A stretch of DNA of 64,000 nt. Origin: Ilex aquifolium (Eukaryota; Streptophyta; Magnoliopsida; Aquifoliales; Aquifoliaceae). The position numbers were made by a program, and so were the translations under genes. The stretch is taken from positions 496,001-560,000 of the forward strand of contig OX637393.1 in assembly GCA_951799425.1 (NCBI GenBank), given 5' to 3'. Every line of letters begins with the position of its first letter. The stretch's first letter is position 1. Below, piece by piece: positions 46,370 to 58,364 of the stretch. The notes beneath the pieces were generated by a model. It saw nothing but the letters and a program-made list of their open reading frames with translations. It did not search any database and was not told the DNA's origin.

Positions 46370-47798
46370 TATATATATATGCCGAATACCTTATCTGCTG
46401 CACACACAGACACATATATATATACTAGAAGGAACAAAAGACTGAATCACCAAAAGTTGATAGGACTGAGTAATGTATTAGCAATTTGACCTTTATATGT
46501 TTTGGAATCTGGCATAAGATCCAAAAAAATGCTGAAAGATGTCTCGGCCAGAACTGGAGCAACATTGCATATTGTTTTTTAATAAAGATTTTGGGGATTT
46601 CTACGTTGGTGATTTTGGGGATTTCTACTGGTAAATGATTTTGGGGATTTCTATGTCTCGGCCAGAGCTGAAAGATTTTGCACATTGACCTTTATAAGGG
46701 TTTTTAGTAGTCTTTTCATTTACCAGCTTTTAATATTTAAGGAGTACTGTTAATATATGTTATTCCAATTCCCTTCATTTTTCGTCAACCAAAGCAATTG
46801 CTCATGAAATGAACTCATCCTCTTTGGACTTTGCAGCATAGCAGCATGTGAAACTTGCAATTTGTTTTCTTTGTGGCTAATCAATTGTAAGCATGGTTTT
46901 TTATGAAGGTGTATGTCGGTCAAAGATCCATATCTCCAACAAGGTACTCAATGAGTAGTTTGTTGGTGGTTATGGGCACTTTCTCTGTCATTTTTCATTT
47001 TTGTCTATTCTCATTTTTTATAATTTGATATGGTATATGACATTCAGTTGCTTCTCATGTAGCTCAATTTTTTTTTGATTATTGCACAAGATATAAAATT
47101 TTGCTTTTAGTATAAGGAGGGTCTGTAAAAATTTCTAGGCCAAAGAAAATTTATATATATATATATACTACTCATAAAATCAGTAATTGATAAAAACTTT
47201 TGATTTCATTTTTTATGCTCAATCAATTAAACAAAGTCAATCATATCCTAACCCATCTTTTGATTTTAACTTCCATATTTCTTTGATATCATATTAAATC
47301 ACAAAAGCTAGAACTCATATTAGAGTTGTGTGTTGTTTGGTTCGTTCAAAAAAAAAAATATTAGATCCTTTGACTTACAAATCGTTTTTACCTCATAAAA
47401 TTTTTATCTCACAGGTTCTTAGTTGCATTTAAGTTTTTATGTCTACTTCACCTTGAGTTATTAAATTTTTAAAATTGTTTATTTCACTTTTTGACCACTA
47501 CATCCACATAAAAGTATACTTTAGTCACCATCAAACCACATTATATAAACCATGCACATACAACTTTTAAAAAATGTTAATTGTAAGATATTTTAATTTA
47601 TTTTTAATGTTATTGGTGTAAAATTTTTATCCTAACAAAGGGTTACTTCTTGTTAACTACAAAAAAATCTAAAACAGTAGTTGAGAATGGTCCATGTACA
47701 ACGTACGTGTGCATTAATTAGTCAAATCTAAAGGTTAACTGACGGATGCTCTAACTTGTCGATCTCTGTTTGTGACTCCAGCTATTTGGTTCATGCAG

Positions 47799-47914
47799 TT
47801 TTGAGGGTACGAGAGGATCTGTTTGTGAACGAGGAGGCTAGTGCTGTTGGAGAATTGGTTCCACTGGTCTACGATAAAGCTGCTGAGAAAGGCAAGTCCT
47901 CCGATTTGGTGTGA
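47799..47914 (+). other. Possible orphan exon, unrecognised
   Basis: After an ATGCAG acceptor, the frame reads LRVREDLFVNEEASAVGE, then a similar acidic-amphipathic stretch ending KSSDLV and TGA. Composition and codon use look more protein-like than the surrounding AT-rich arm. I do not recognise the source. It may be a captured host-gene fragment or chance. Confidence 0.25.
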
Positions 47915-48835
47915 TTCCATGGTTTGTTAGCATGTATATTCATTTTTCAGTAATGGGTCGATCGGCTTAAATCTTAGATAAAATATATTCAAACATTTGT
48001 GATTTTATAAATCATTTGAATTTTAAAAATTGATTCTCAAAGATTATGCCATTAATAGACAAACTTCATATTATTCAGCCATTTACGTTTTGTGAAGTAA
48101 CAGTCAGAATTTGTGTGTTATTTAGCCATTGTTGTTTCTTCAAAAATAAAAAAATAAAAAATTTGTATTCTTCAAATATTGACGTTTTTTTGAAATATTC
48201 ATATTTTTTTCCTGTTATGTGTTCTTATATTTTTATGTCTTATATTTTAGCTTTTTATTAATTCCTACTAAAACACATCCACATATTTATATCAATATAA
48301 CCATTAACTCATAAAACAGTGTACAATACATCAACTCAAAATAAAGCATTTAAACTTGAACATTCAAAATTAAAGAACCCTCTCAAATATCTTCTAGTTC
48401 ATTAGCTTGTTTTGATCAAGACAGAAACCAATGCTCTTTTGTATTTTTCAGGTCCGAGTCATTGGGAATTGTTGTTGGGATTGTCTTTTTGGTCTTCGCA
48501 ATTTTGTTTCAGTATTTTAACTTCACATCAGATTCAGTTGTAAGTATATTATATTCCAATATTGTTGCTTCTTTTCTTTTTTCTTAATCTTCCTTTTGTT
48601 TTTAAGTCTGCTAATTTTTTTATCATCAATGATTCCATAAATATTAGCACCATGTGTGATATATTGCGCACTATATTACCACATGAGGGAACACAGCAAT
48701 GTTTGCTACTATATTGTGCACTATGTTAGGCATTAATGTGTTCTTTTGCTTAGCTTCAATTGTGTTACATGAATACTCTATTTAATATTGACATGACTAT
48801 TGTAAAAAAAATTCAGAGGACGTTCAGCAGATACA

Positions 48836-50218
48836 ATGCCAAACCGTATTGATGACATTGCTGGATTGATTGTTGTGTTGGATAGGACAAGAAGAGAGAT
48901 GATAGTAATGTTCTATTTGTTTGTGGTCCTTATAGTTGTGTTGTGGGAAATGGAGAGACAATCAAAACCACAATCATCAAACACCTTGTCTAGAAATCGA
49001 TTGCAATTTGAACACTTGTACCGTCTAATTGGTGATAGTGACATTAATTGCATAGAACAACTAAGGATGGATAGACACACTTTTCGTGTTCTTTGTAATT
49101 TGGTGGAACAAGTAGGTGGTTTACATCGCACGAGATGTGTAAGCGTTGAAGAAATGGTGGCTATGTTCCTAAATATATTGGGTCATGATGTGAAGAATAG
49201 GCCAATAAAGTTCAACTTTCTTAGATCAGGCGAAACTGTAAGCAGACATTTCAATGCTGTGTTGAAGTCAGTTATTAAGTTGCATCGTCTGTTATTAACG
49301 AGACCCAATCCAGTAACTGAGGACTGTACAGATAACAAGTGGCGATGGTTTAAGGTAATGAAACCTTACAATTGTGTCATATGTCATTGTATAGAATATT
49401 TATGAATGGTAACAAAATATAATTTGTTTTCTTATTTTTTATTTGTAGAATTGCGTAGGTGCATTAGATGGCACGCACGTTAGAGCAAGGGTACTAATGG
49501 TTCACCAAGCCAGATATAGGAATAGACATGGTGACATTTCAACAAATGTCCTTGGTGTGTGCTCCCAAGAAATGAAATTCATTTATGTCTTGCCCGGTTG
49601 GGAAGGGTCGGCTGCTGATTCTAGGATACTACGAGATGCGGTAACCAGGACGAATGGCTTTAAAGTGGCTCGGGGTAAGTTATGTATGACCACTAGTATT
49701 ATTTTCTCTAACAGTTAGTAGGAGTGTTCTTACAAAACCACAATTTCAACGCAGGCACCTACTACCTAGTGGATGCCGGTTACACAAATGGGGAAGGGTT
49801 CTTAGCTCCATTTAGAGGCCAAAGATACCATGTGCAACAGTGGGCCGAAGGGGCAGCTGCACCTCGTAATGCTGAAGAACTCTTCAACCTTAGGCATTCA
49901 ATGGCTAGGAATGTTATAGAACGTTGTTTTGCCTTACTCAAAAATCGCTGGGCAATCCTAAGGACTCCTTGCCACTACCCAGTACGCACACACAATCGAA
50001 TCATTGCTGCATGCTGCTTGTTGCATAATTTGATTAGAAATGAAATGACATTTGACCCAGTGGAAGATGAGTTGCCAGAAGATGGTCAAGCCGATGGTTA
50101 TGGTGATATAGAGCCGGATGTCATCGACATGGTCGACACATCTAATGAATGGACTGCATTTAGAAACGAACTAGCCAACAATATGTACAATGATTGGTGT
50201 GAGAGTAGGGGTGGCTAA
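48836..50218 (+). CDS. Harbinger DDE transposase (ALP1-like / DDE_Tnp_4)
   Basis: Three exons: 48836-49354, 49449-49674 and 49755-50218, joined by GT-AG introns in matching phases, give 402 aa. The N-terminal part has a helix-turn-helix-type region (FRVLCNLVEQVGGLHRT, then VEEMVAMFLNILGHD). The catalytic triad is visible: D in CVGALDGTHV, D in YLVDAGYTN, E in RNVIERCFALLKNRW. The transposase cuts the element ends and inserts at 3-bp sites, acting together with the Myb-like protein encoded next door. The frame and splice sites are intact, so this copy could be active. The start at 48836 is the first ATG of the open frame after a possible TTCAG acceptor; a downstream Met (MERQSKPQS) is an alternative. 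Confidence 0.92.
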
Positions 50219-50387
50219 ATGCTTTACCACTTTTTTAGTAACAGACCAATTAAGTTGTATGTATTTCATTTGGGAGAATTTATGTCAACTATTTGTGTTT
50301 TCTTATGATTACTTTACCCAAGTGATATATATTCGTGTGTTTGTCGGTTAATTAATGTCATTTGGCTTGTACGTATGTAAGTAGGTC

Positions 50388-51413
50388 ATGTCAAGTGTTG
50401 GTGCCAGCAGCCAAGTTGAGCGTGGTCCACGCCGAACATGGACAGTTGCGGAGGAGAATTTTTTGATTCAAGCACTGAAAGAACTATGTGTGAACGGATG
50501 GAAGTGTCAGAATGGCACATTTCGCCCGGGTTATCTTCAAACCTTAGAGAACAATTTAAAGAAAGAATTCCCAACGACTGACCTTAGAGCATCACCGCAT
50601 ATTGAGTCGAAGATCAAAGCATGGAAAAAACAGTACAACTCTTTGTTTTCTATGCTAAGCACATCCGGTTTTGGATGGAATGATCGGGAGAAGAAAGTTG
50701 ATGTTTATGGTGAAGATATATGGGTGGAATACTTGAAGGTTTTACTACTCACTTGCATCCATTAATAATAATAAACCTACATAACTTGTATATATTATGC
50801 CTTATTAATTTTTCTAATGACAATGTAGAAAGACAAGAATGCCAAGGGGATGCGTGGTAGATCTTGGCCATTCTATGATGATTGGGTCCTTATATTTGGG
50901 AAAGATAGGGCAACAGGTGAGTTTGCCCAAGGACTAGAGGAAATGATTGAAGATAATTCAGCTGCTGGGGATGTCCCTGATGATGCCAATGTAGAGGCTC
51001 ATCCAATTGGGGGAACGGATGATGTTAGCCACTCTCAAAGTGTGAATGTCACCCCACAGACACGCAAGACCAAAAAAAGAAAATCTAGTGATATAAGCGA
51101 TTCAATGGCTACAAGTCTTTCCCAGATATGTAAGGTATTTGGTGATTATGTTGTTTCAAGCGAGAACCAACTAGCAAGCATTGCACAAAGAGTAGGCTAC
51201 GAGCAAGATGCATCTACAAGTAGACGTGCCATCCTAGCAGAGTTGTCGAAAATAGATGGCCTCACAATGGCAAACCGACACGAGGCAGCATACAAAATTG
51301 CTTCAGATAACATAAAAGTTGACATTTTCTTTAGCTTGCCTGTGGAAGAGCGACCACTCTGGGTTGGTAGCATACTGTGGCCTGATTTAGATGTTTATCA
51401 AGGTCGTATGTAA
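50388..51413 (+). CDS. Myb/SANT-like DNA-binding protein of the Harbinger element
   Basis: Exons 50388-50738 and 50829-51413, joined K/GTTTTA...TGTAG/K, encode 311 aa. A Myb/SANT-like domain (Myb_DNA-bind_3 type) spans about 14-105: RRTWTVAEENFLIQALKE, NGTFRPGYLQTLENNLKKEF, KIKAWKKQYNSLFSMLSTSG, FGWNDREKKV. The next exon has the usual GRSWPFYDDWVLIFGKDRATG, then an acidic linker, a KTKKRKSS basic patch (possible nuclear signal) and a helical C-terminus ending ERPLWVGSILWPDLDVYQGR. In PIF/Harbinger systems this protein binds the transposase, brings it to the nucleus and to element ends. Intact and adjacent to the transposase. Confidence 0.9.
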
Positions 51414-51623
51414 AGTTACTCGTGCCCTTCTTGTGAACTAAATTTTGGTTGACCCATGTGTCACAATTTTTTTGCAACTAATGTATGATGTGGATGTTTT
51501 GGATGTTTGACTTTTTAATTAGATGTTTCACTTTAATGTTTTGCTTGTATGTTGTTCACTTATTATGGATGATGACTTGAAAATACTTTTTTTTTTTTGG
51601 AATTGTTGTGGTATTAGTACACA

Positions 51624-52216
51624 ATGAAGCTACCCGACATGACTGAGGATGAAGTTGATGTCATGCTAGACTTATTAGTTGACTTTAAGAATCGTGGGAA
51701 ATTACCTATAGCTGGCAGGTATTCTGAAAGACTGCTTGATGCACTGTTTACACGTATACAACGAAGGATGCCTAGGTTTCAACTGTCATTGAGTGATATG
51801 TTGAGGATAATCATTTTCTGGGAGCGTCAATATAATAGCATTGCTGAGATGTTAAACAGTGGCATGTTTGTTTGGAACACACAGACATCGTGTGTTGTTG
51901 AAGGCCCATCGCCCGGTGGTTTGGATTCCATTCAAGTTAGTGATTCTAATTAATTTGTTTCACGTTTGTATAGATAGGGAGAAATTTCTGAATGTTGGTA
52001 ATTTTATAGTTTCACTTTACACATTTTTTACAGGATGATGGCTTTGCCTGTAACTATTGTTTGGATCCTTGTCCAAACTTTCCATTGTTGGAAATAATTT
52101 TCAAGAACGATGTACCGACTTCAAGCCAACTACGCATTGATAGCAGTGTTGGATCATGCCCATCCGTAAATTCGAGGCGGAAGGAACTGGATGTCATAGT
52201 TATTGATGATGATTGA
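51624..52216 (+). CDS. Third Harbinger ORF, divergent Myb/SANT-like small protein
   Basis: Exon 51624-51935 ends Q/GTTAGT and joins exon 52034-52216 after TTTACAG, giving 164 aa. Residues 8-85 (EDEVDVMLDLLVDFKNRGK, then RLLDALFTRIQRRMPRF, then IIFWERQYNSIAEMLNSGM, then FVWNTQTSCV) can be laid over the Myb/SANT-like domain of the neighbouring 311-aa protein: helix, helix, W..QYNS...ML..SG..W. The second exon adds CNYCLDPCPNFP, which has three Cys, then an acidic tail ending VIVIDDD. Autonomous Harbinger elements normally encode two proteins, so a third, open, spliced ORF is unexpected. It may be a duplicated and diverged Myb partner. Function unknown. Confidence 0.65.
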
Positions 52217-54054
52217 CCTCGTCCTTTGTCATGTAACAAACATTTCGAATGTTTCTCGGGGTGTATTTACGTTCAGTTTGATTATGCCAAATGAATGTTG
52301 CCGCATGTTGTTATGTATTATGCTAAGCACATTAATTTCACTTGTTATTGTTATCAAATATTCACCACGGTGCCTTATGTTTTGTTGTATTTTTGTATAA
52401 GGCAACATTTATTACAATTACGTACGTATAATTCGTAACCATTATGTTTTTCTATGGGGATTGTACCAATATGGCTTTTGATTAGCGCGCTGATGTACGA
52501 GCTTGTTCTGCCAATGTGAAATGACTTTGTACTGATATAATTTGTAATTTTGTACTGGTATGTTTATGTAGTGGATTTGGTTTTGAGGTTTTTGCATTTT
52601 GTATAGGAATATATATTTTTCTCAAATCTGTTGATTGTGGAGTATACAGGAAGTTTAAGGCGAAAAATTTGTGTACTCTGAATAATGGCTGAATTGTTGT
52701 TGTTAATTTGGTATGATTTTGAAATTTGGAGTTTCAGTGGCATTTTTTGATTACATTGACCTGGATTGTGTTTGTTCTGCCAGATCTGATTTTTGGAGTT
52801 TTGTGTATAGCTGCATCATCACTTCTTCTGGTCATGACCTTTCTGGTTTTGTGAATTAGCTAAGGAGGCTTAAGAGTGATTTTGCTTAAAAACCTGCTAA
52901 AAATCCAGCTGAAATCCAGGTGAAAAACCAGCTGGACAGTATCGTTGAACAGCCTAAAAAATCAGGTGAAAGAAATCCAATTGTAGCAGCAACTAAAAAA
53001 GCACATGAACAGTCACATAAACAGTGACCTGAACAGTGACATGAATACCAAAATAGACTACAACCAGCTGGAACTCCTCCACAGGCGAACAGAGCTGCTA
53101 ATGTTACTACCTCAGTATATTTATGGGGCAAATAATTGAGCCAGCTGAAATTCTGCTGCCCGAAAATCTGCTGCAAGAAGAAGCAGCCCACTCCATTTAG
53201 TTACAATCAATAAATTTCCTACTACAAAAAGAATTAAAGACAAGAAAGATCTCATATACATATAAAACAGTCCCCAAAATGCAAATTTTAGCCCCATCTA
53301 TTCACTATTTTTTCTCTCAAATAAAACAGAACTTAATTATATATAAACAGCTATATGAAAAAAAAAAAAAAAACTGAGACTACTCTTTAGCTAGTTTAGC
53401 TTTAACAATTTATTTGTTTTCTTTATTTTTAAATGTATTATGATGTAATTGCATGCATTTTTATTTATTTATTTTGTTTTACTCATAATGTATTTAGATG
53501 CATGTCGAGGTAAGGTACATACGTCCCCCTCGGTAGGTGTAATTTATTTTCAAAATCAATAAAATTTGTGTTGGATGCCGGTTTTGTAATTAATTTTTTC
53601 CCAGTCATGTGTTGGGGACTACTTTTATATTTTCATTGTTTTGGTTGCTTTATCATATTGTTTTAAGGCATGGTTGTTTGCCTTTCTCCCATTGTAATTA
53701 ATTTTTAAGAAATAAAATAAAGTGTTGATTTGTTTGAAAAAAAAGTATTAACTTTTCTAAAAAAAAATTTATTTTATTTTTATATTTTTTTATGTATATG
53801 TGAAAATTTAAAAATTTTATTATGATAATTCATCAATCCAAACATGGGATAGGATTTGAATGGATAGAATCATGGGTATAATGGTAAACTACTACAAATT
53901 ATTTGTGTAACCTATGGGGCCCACTGAATTACACCTTTGTTTGCCAAACAAAGGTTAGGATTGGATATATTTCAAGGTTAGGGTTTTAAAGTGGATGAGT
54001 GGGTTTGGATTGGATGGGTTAGGATATAAAAAAAGATAACCTATCCTATCCAGT
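52217..54054 (+). other. Right arm of the Harbinger element, no gene seen
   Basis: It holds a repetitive stretch near 52900-53060 with recurring CAGCTGAAA and GAACAGTGACCTGAACAG phrases, an AT-rich part, and subterminal repeats of GGTTAGGATTGGAT and ATCCAAACA types near the end, the kind of motifs Myb-like partners bind. Confidence 0.5.
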
Positions 54055-54074
54055 CCAGCTATCCAAACACACCC

Positions 54075-55419
54075 TATGTCACCACGCACAAGTCCCGAGA
54101 TAAAGATCGGGCAATGGTTTCCTGCTCTGATGACTTCAACTTTCATTTCCCTTTCCTTGGGAGACGATTTTTGTTTCTCTTTCTTCCGAGACCTTCTTGC
54201 TTCCCAGTATTTCTGGGTGGAAGTGAAAATAATGAGAACAATGACGGTGATAGCTACAATAACTCCATCAAACCAACCATTCTCTGGGCCTTCCTCCTTC
54301 ATCCCAAACACAAAGGACAGTACTGCAGCCAATGAGAGGAGGAAAATGGTGTAGTTGTTGCTAGCATCTAAAAGGAAGTGAGTGAAATTGAGTGCAGGAG
54401 CTTGAATTTGGAGTTTTCTTGTTTGGCGTTGAATAATATCTTCAACATCACCAGAAATTCCATTTTCAAGATCAGTGTTTAATGCCTCTGCAACTCCTAT
54501 CACACCTCCGAAAGCATGAAGGGATGGCAAACTCTTTTCTTTTAGAATCTCGGGGATCCTTGAAAATTGGCAAAGTTGGAGCTCACCACCATTGACAATC
54601 GCTTCGGAATGAACGTTCAAGGCTTCCCCAGGTAAGCAATCCTCGAGTACTTCAATTTCAGAGTCCTGAAAAGCAGCAAACGGTTGATTAATTATCATCC
54701 AAATACTTCTCCGCCAATCATAAGGTAACTCAAAATACATCTACTTTCAAATTCTTCATGCAGTGTATAAGGACTTCCAATATCATGAAGCTGCAGTTTT
54801 ACCTACATCCCCAGACACACTTAGACCTCATCAATCAACTGATCTGGGTAGGGCTATTGCTCTCAAAGACTGGGGAGTTGTAGGCATAAATGCGTGACAT
54901 TTTAATTAAAACCAAGTGATCTCATATACATAATCATATTTTAGACGGGTATAAATATTCAAATTCAGATTCATGAAATACTACCATATGTCGGATTCAG
55001 CTAACCAACTAATCAAACAGTATTGGAACTGAATTCAGATTAAAAAGTGATCCATTGAGCAGATTATTTTTCATTATGAGAAGCTCTACAGCGTGTCTCA
55101 GTGACTATAATATTTTTTTTCCTGAAAAACAGTTTAGTGTAAGACAAGAAGAGTGAAGTTCAGAAAATATTACTGCTTCTTTAGCATCACAGCTGTTATC
55201 AAGAGTACTGTAAGTTGGAGATGATGATGAGACTCTGGAGAGAGATGGAGAACTCCCAGCAATGTTAGCTGCAGCAATGAAGATTTGGGTTGAGTGGATG
55301 AACAAGCATATTCGTCGCAAAATCTGACTGGGACTGAGACTGGGAGTCTCATCAGACATAAGGAAAGGTTCATGCTGAGCTTCGAGGTCATACTTTTCGT
55401 CTGCAGGTTCCTCTGACAT
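54075..55419 (-). pseudogene. ACA-type Ca2+-ATPase-like gene, exon 1 and 5' portion of exon 2
   Basis: Exon 1 is 55174-55419 (82 codons, MSEEPADEKYDLEAQ), ending A/GTAATA. It holds an N-terminal segment with ILRRICLFIHSTQIFIAAAN, where ACA pumps carry their calmodulin-binding autoinhibitory region. After a TTTTCAG acceptor, exon 2 starts at 54665 with DSEIEVLEDC and runs through FGGVIGVAEALNTDLENGI and two membrane segments (SLAAVLSFVFGM, VIVAITVIVLIIF) to GLVRGDI at 54075. There the coding sequence stops at the transposon border. Codon phase continues exactly with VCLERGSQV at 45716 if one TAT copy is counted, giving about 1065 aa in total, normal for the family. In the window as it stands the gene cannot make a full pump. 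Confidence 0.9.
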
Positions 55420-55498
55420 GTTTTCTTCTGAATAATCAGGGACCCAAATGATTAGTATAGTATATACTTAGAATCAAACATAATGAGCATGCTGTAAA

Positions 55499-55501
<3 letters not shown>

Positions 55502-55531
<30 letters not shown>
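55502..55531. repeat. (GA)n microsatellite in the leader of the ACA-like gene
   Basis: About 15 GA repeats, 83-112 nt upstream of the exon 1 ATG. Confidence 0.9.
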
Positions 55532-55533
<2 letters not shown>

Positions 55534-55669
55534 CAGTTGAAATGCAATATGTGCTTCTCCGGCCGGAAAAACTTTTCCGATTGATGGGTACCGAACTGAA
55601 TGGTAATGAAAGAGAAAAATGAGTGAGGATCAGAGCAATTGGGTTGTGATGGTGTGGTGTCTGGTGTGG

Positions 55670-55677
55670 TATATATA
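55670..55677 (-). promoter_or_regulatory. TATA box of the ACA-like gene
   Basis: TATATATA on the minus strand about 250 nt before the ATG, leaving the GA repeat in the leader. Confidence 0.5.
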
Positions 55678-55739
55678 GAGTGGTGCGATCATGTTAAGTC
55701 TGTAAAGGAAGCTGCCATGGAACTTCCTTCCCCCCCTCC

Positions 55740-57657
55740 CGGTAACTGCCATGCAACTTTCAATTTTTTCAATAATCATAATTGGGGGTAAAATAATGGT
55801 ATAATCACAAGTTTTGGGTAAAATTATAAATTTGCATTAATAGTACAAAACAATGGCAGCATCATTGCCTTGCCTGAATCATCAAATGCCCCAATTAATT
55901 AGTTCAAAGCTTGTCACGTAATTTTTTCCAACTAGAACTCGCACGCGGAAACTACGCGTTGCACTGTGTACTTAATAACGTAGAGTATGCATTGGTCACT
56001 TCCATGAAGTTAAATTCTATCCTGTTGGCACTTTCACGAAGTTTCCGTCCAGCCAATACTGATAGACGAGTAATATTATTTGGACCTAAAAATCTGACCT
56101 AATTTGCTGACATAATGATGTGGTTTCATAGGAATCATTGGATCAACACCAAGTTCCAATGTTTGATGGGGTCTACAGTGAATCCAAAGATTACAGTGAA
56201 TTAGGTCAGCAAACTATGTCAGTAAATTAGGTCCCAATAGCATTGCTCTACACCTATTATTTTTTACAAGCTCATTGTAAAATTATTCACGCCAACAATG
56301 ATTATATATAATTCAACCCAAGAACTTGGCTACGGTACTCCAAAAAAAAAAAAAATTCAGTACCTTTAAATTTTATTATTTTAATAGATTTTTTTTATAA
56401 TTTTTGAGTTATTTTACAATAAAAATTTCATGATGAATTTTGTATTATTAGATCAAGGTAGATGAAAATTAAATCAAACTTAATTATTGTTGTGATTTTA
56501 TAAATTTAGTATTCAACTTCCTAACTATAAATATTAAATAACGAAATTATTTTTTGACACGGTAGTTAAATCCGTTAACAATTCTATTAGTGTCACTACT
56601 AGTGCAATAATGAAGATGATCACTAATGCTATGTAATAACTCATACAAAAAAAATATTATTTTATTTTGATTCATTGGCTACCTAGAAGTAATTATATAT
56701 ATATGAATAAAAATAATTAAAGAAGACTAATATGTCTCTAAAAAAAGTCTTGCTCTAGAGATACCTAATAGGACTATTCTACACATGCTTTAAATATGGT
56801 AATATTATTGGATAGGTCAAACCCATGATTGTTAGGTATAAAATGTGCTATTTGTACATAGATATGCTTATGTATTGTTTATTGTTTATTTGTATTGTAT
56901 CTCATGCATAAACTCATGATGTTTTTTACTGACATCATTCTCACTACCATCTTGCATTTGTTTTTTGGTTCTCTTTGTCTCTATGTATATTTTTTTTATT
57001 CTACTGTCAGATCTTGCTATATGGATGTGGATGTATGTTTTTGCTATATGTGACTTTTCAATAGATAAGTTTGGTAAATGTGTGTTTTTGCTATTGTTTT
57101 TTTAATTCACACATAGTTTATACTATATGTGCATTGTTATGAGATAAATTTATCTCAATGTGAATATGTATCCACCCACCCCTCTTCCTCATTTTTGGCA
57201 CTAAACTAGAATGTAGATTGTAGTTGTCTATTTTATTGTGATAATGATGTATGTATTTGCTTTTAGTCTTATCACATTGTTGTGCAATGAACTTAATGAT
57301 TAGTGATTTAACAAAAGATTCAAGCATGTATTTTAGGGATAGTAAAGAAATAGGAAGGAAGATTCAATTCTTTCTCACTTTATTTGAAGTTCAACTCTAT
57401 TACATGTGCAATGAACCTAAATGGTCGAAGTGAAGTTCAACTCTATTAGATGTGCATGTATGATTTTTTTTTTTCCAAAATAATTCTTGTTTTATAATTT
57501 TTGTTCTCTAACGATTATGACTGAAAAAAAATATTGCTTAACATTATCATTGTGAAATAATGAAGTTAATTACCATAGATGTCAACCATGTGTATGGAAA
57601 ACTTAACGCTATTTTTGACCTTGATTTTTTGTTTTGCTGTTAAAGGTTGATGAGTAT
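55740..57657. other. Intergenic sequence with one MITE
   Basis: AT-rich, poly-A near 56341. No ORF of interest. The MITE at 56080-56237 is listed separately. Confidence 0.55.
56080..56237. mobile_element. MITE-like element with imperfect inverted repeats
   Basis: The left end TTGGACCTAAAAATCTGACC and the right end complement TTGGGACCTAATTTACTGAC form an imperfect terminal inverted repeat, with the phrase GACCTAATTTGCTGACATA (left) echoed in the right arm. About 158 bp, no coding. Target duplication not clear. A diverged relative is at 32125. Confidence 0.65.
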
Positions 57658-57665
57658 ATGGTAAT

Positions 57666-58364
57666 TAGGGGTGTCCATGGGCCGGAATGGATTAGGCTCG
57701 CGAAATTTTTTTCAGGCCAGGCCTGGATAGTGTAGGCCCAAATCCTTATCCAAGTGAGTTATCAGGCGGGCCAGGCCGGACTTCGTGTAAAGGTAGGCTA
57801 CCCGCAGCGCAACCCACGAGCCTATTGGGCGGGCTTGCTGGGCGGGCCTACTCGCGGGCTTTTTTATATATAACTTCCATTAAAAATAATGAATATTTTT
57901 ATAACTTAATATTTTTGTAAATTATATTTTTGAATCAAAAGTAGAGTCAAAATGGATAAAAATAAAATAATGAATAATTTTATTTTTGATTAGGGGATGA
58001 ACTATATCCAATAAAATGAATACATTTCAACTAGGTTGACACCTACTCACTTATCTATCATTTTCATTACTCTATCATTTAAAACTTGTATGCTTAATAC
58101 ATGAAAAAGAAAATAATACATTATTTATAGTATCTAAATTTTTAAAACTTTAAATTTCGACATTGAGATACTTATTTCAAAGTTTCAAACGTAATGGTCT
58201 AAAAGTATAACTTTTTTTCAAAAAAAGGGTCGGCGGGCGGACTCTAGGCAAGCCCTCTTTTTAAGGATATTGGGCTCGGGCAGGCCAACTATCGGGTTTC
58301 GGGCCTATTTTTTTTTTGGCCGGGTAACGAGATCCATGGGTAACCCGGCCCATGGACACCCCTA
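57666..58364. mobile_element. Non-autonomous hAT-type element, 699 bp
   Basis: Perfect 20-bp terminal inverted repeats TAGGGGTGTCCATGGGCCGG at both ends, flanked by a perfect 8-bp duplication ATGGTAAT (57658-57665 and 58365-58372). The TAGGGGTGT end and 8-bp duplication are hAT hallmarks. The ends are GC-rich and the centre AT-rich, with no transposase ORF. Confidence 0.93.

Larger units (their letters stand above)
45740..48835 (+). other. Left arm of the Harbinger element, no clear gene
   Basis: A pyrimidine-rich stretch near 45960-46070 and a GGTAAG donor-like site near 46135 could belong to a 5' leader. Short repeats (GGGGATTTCTA.GT) recur near 46590-46650. One possible exon at 47799-47914 is described separately. 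Confidence 0.5.
45720..54074 (+). mobile_element. PIF/Harbinger DNA transposon, 8355 bp, apparently autonomous
   Basis: The ends are imperfect inverted repeats: left GGGGGCGTTTGGGTAGTGGG, right end complement GGGTGTGTTTGGATAGCTGG. They are flanked by a 3-bp duplication TAT (45717-45719 and 54075-54077). 3-bp duplications and a GGG-G-GTTTGG type end fit PIF/Harbinger; TAT is not the most common TWA form. Inside are an intact DDE transposase, a Myb/SANT-like partner, and a third ORF. All genes are on the plus strand, while the host gene is on the minus strand. Confidence 0.93.

Noticed and set aside
46167-46445. Cys/Val and Thr/His repeat ORFs
   Set aside because: Products of the GT microsatellite on both strands.
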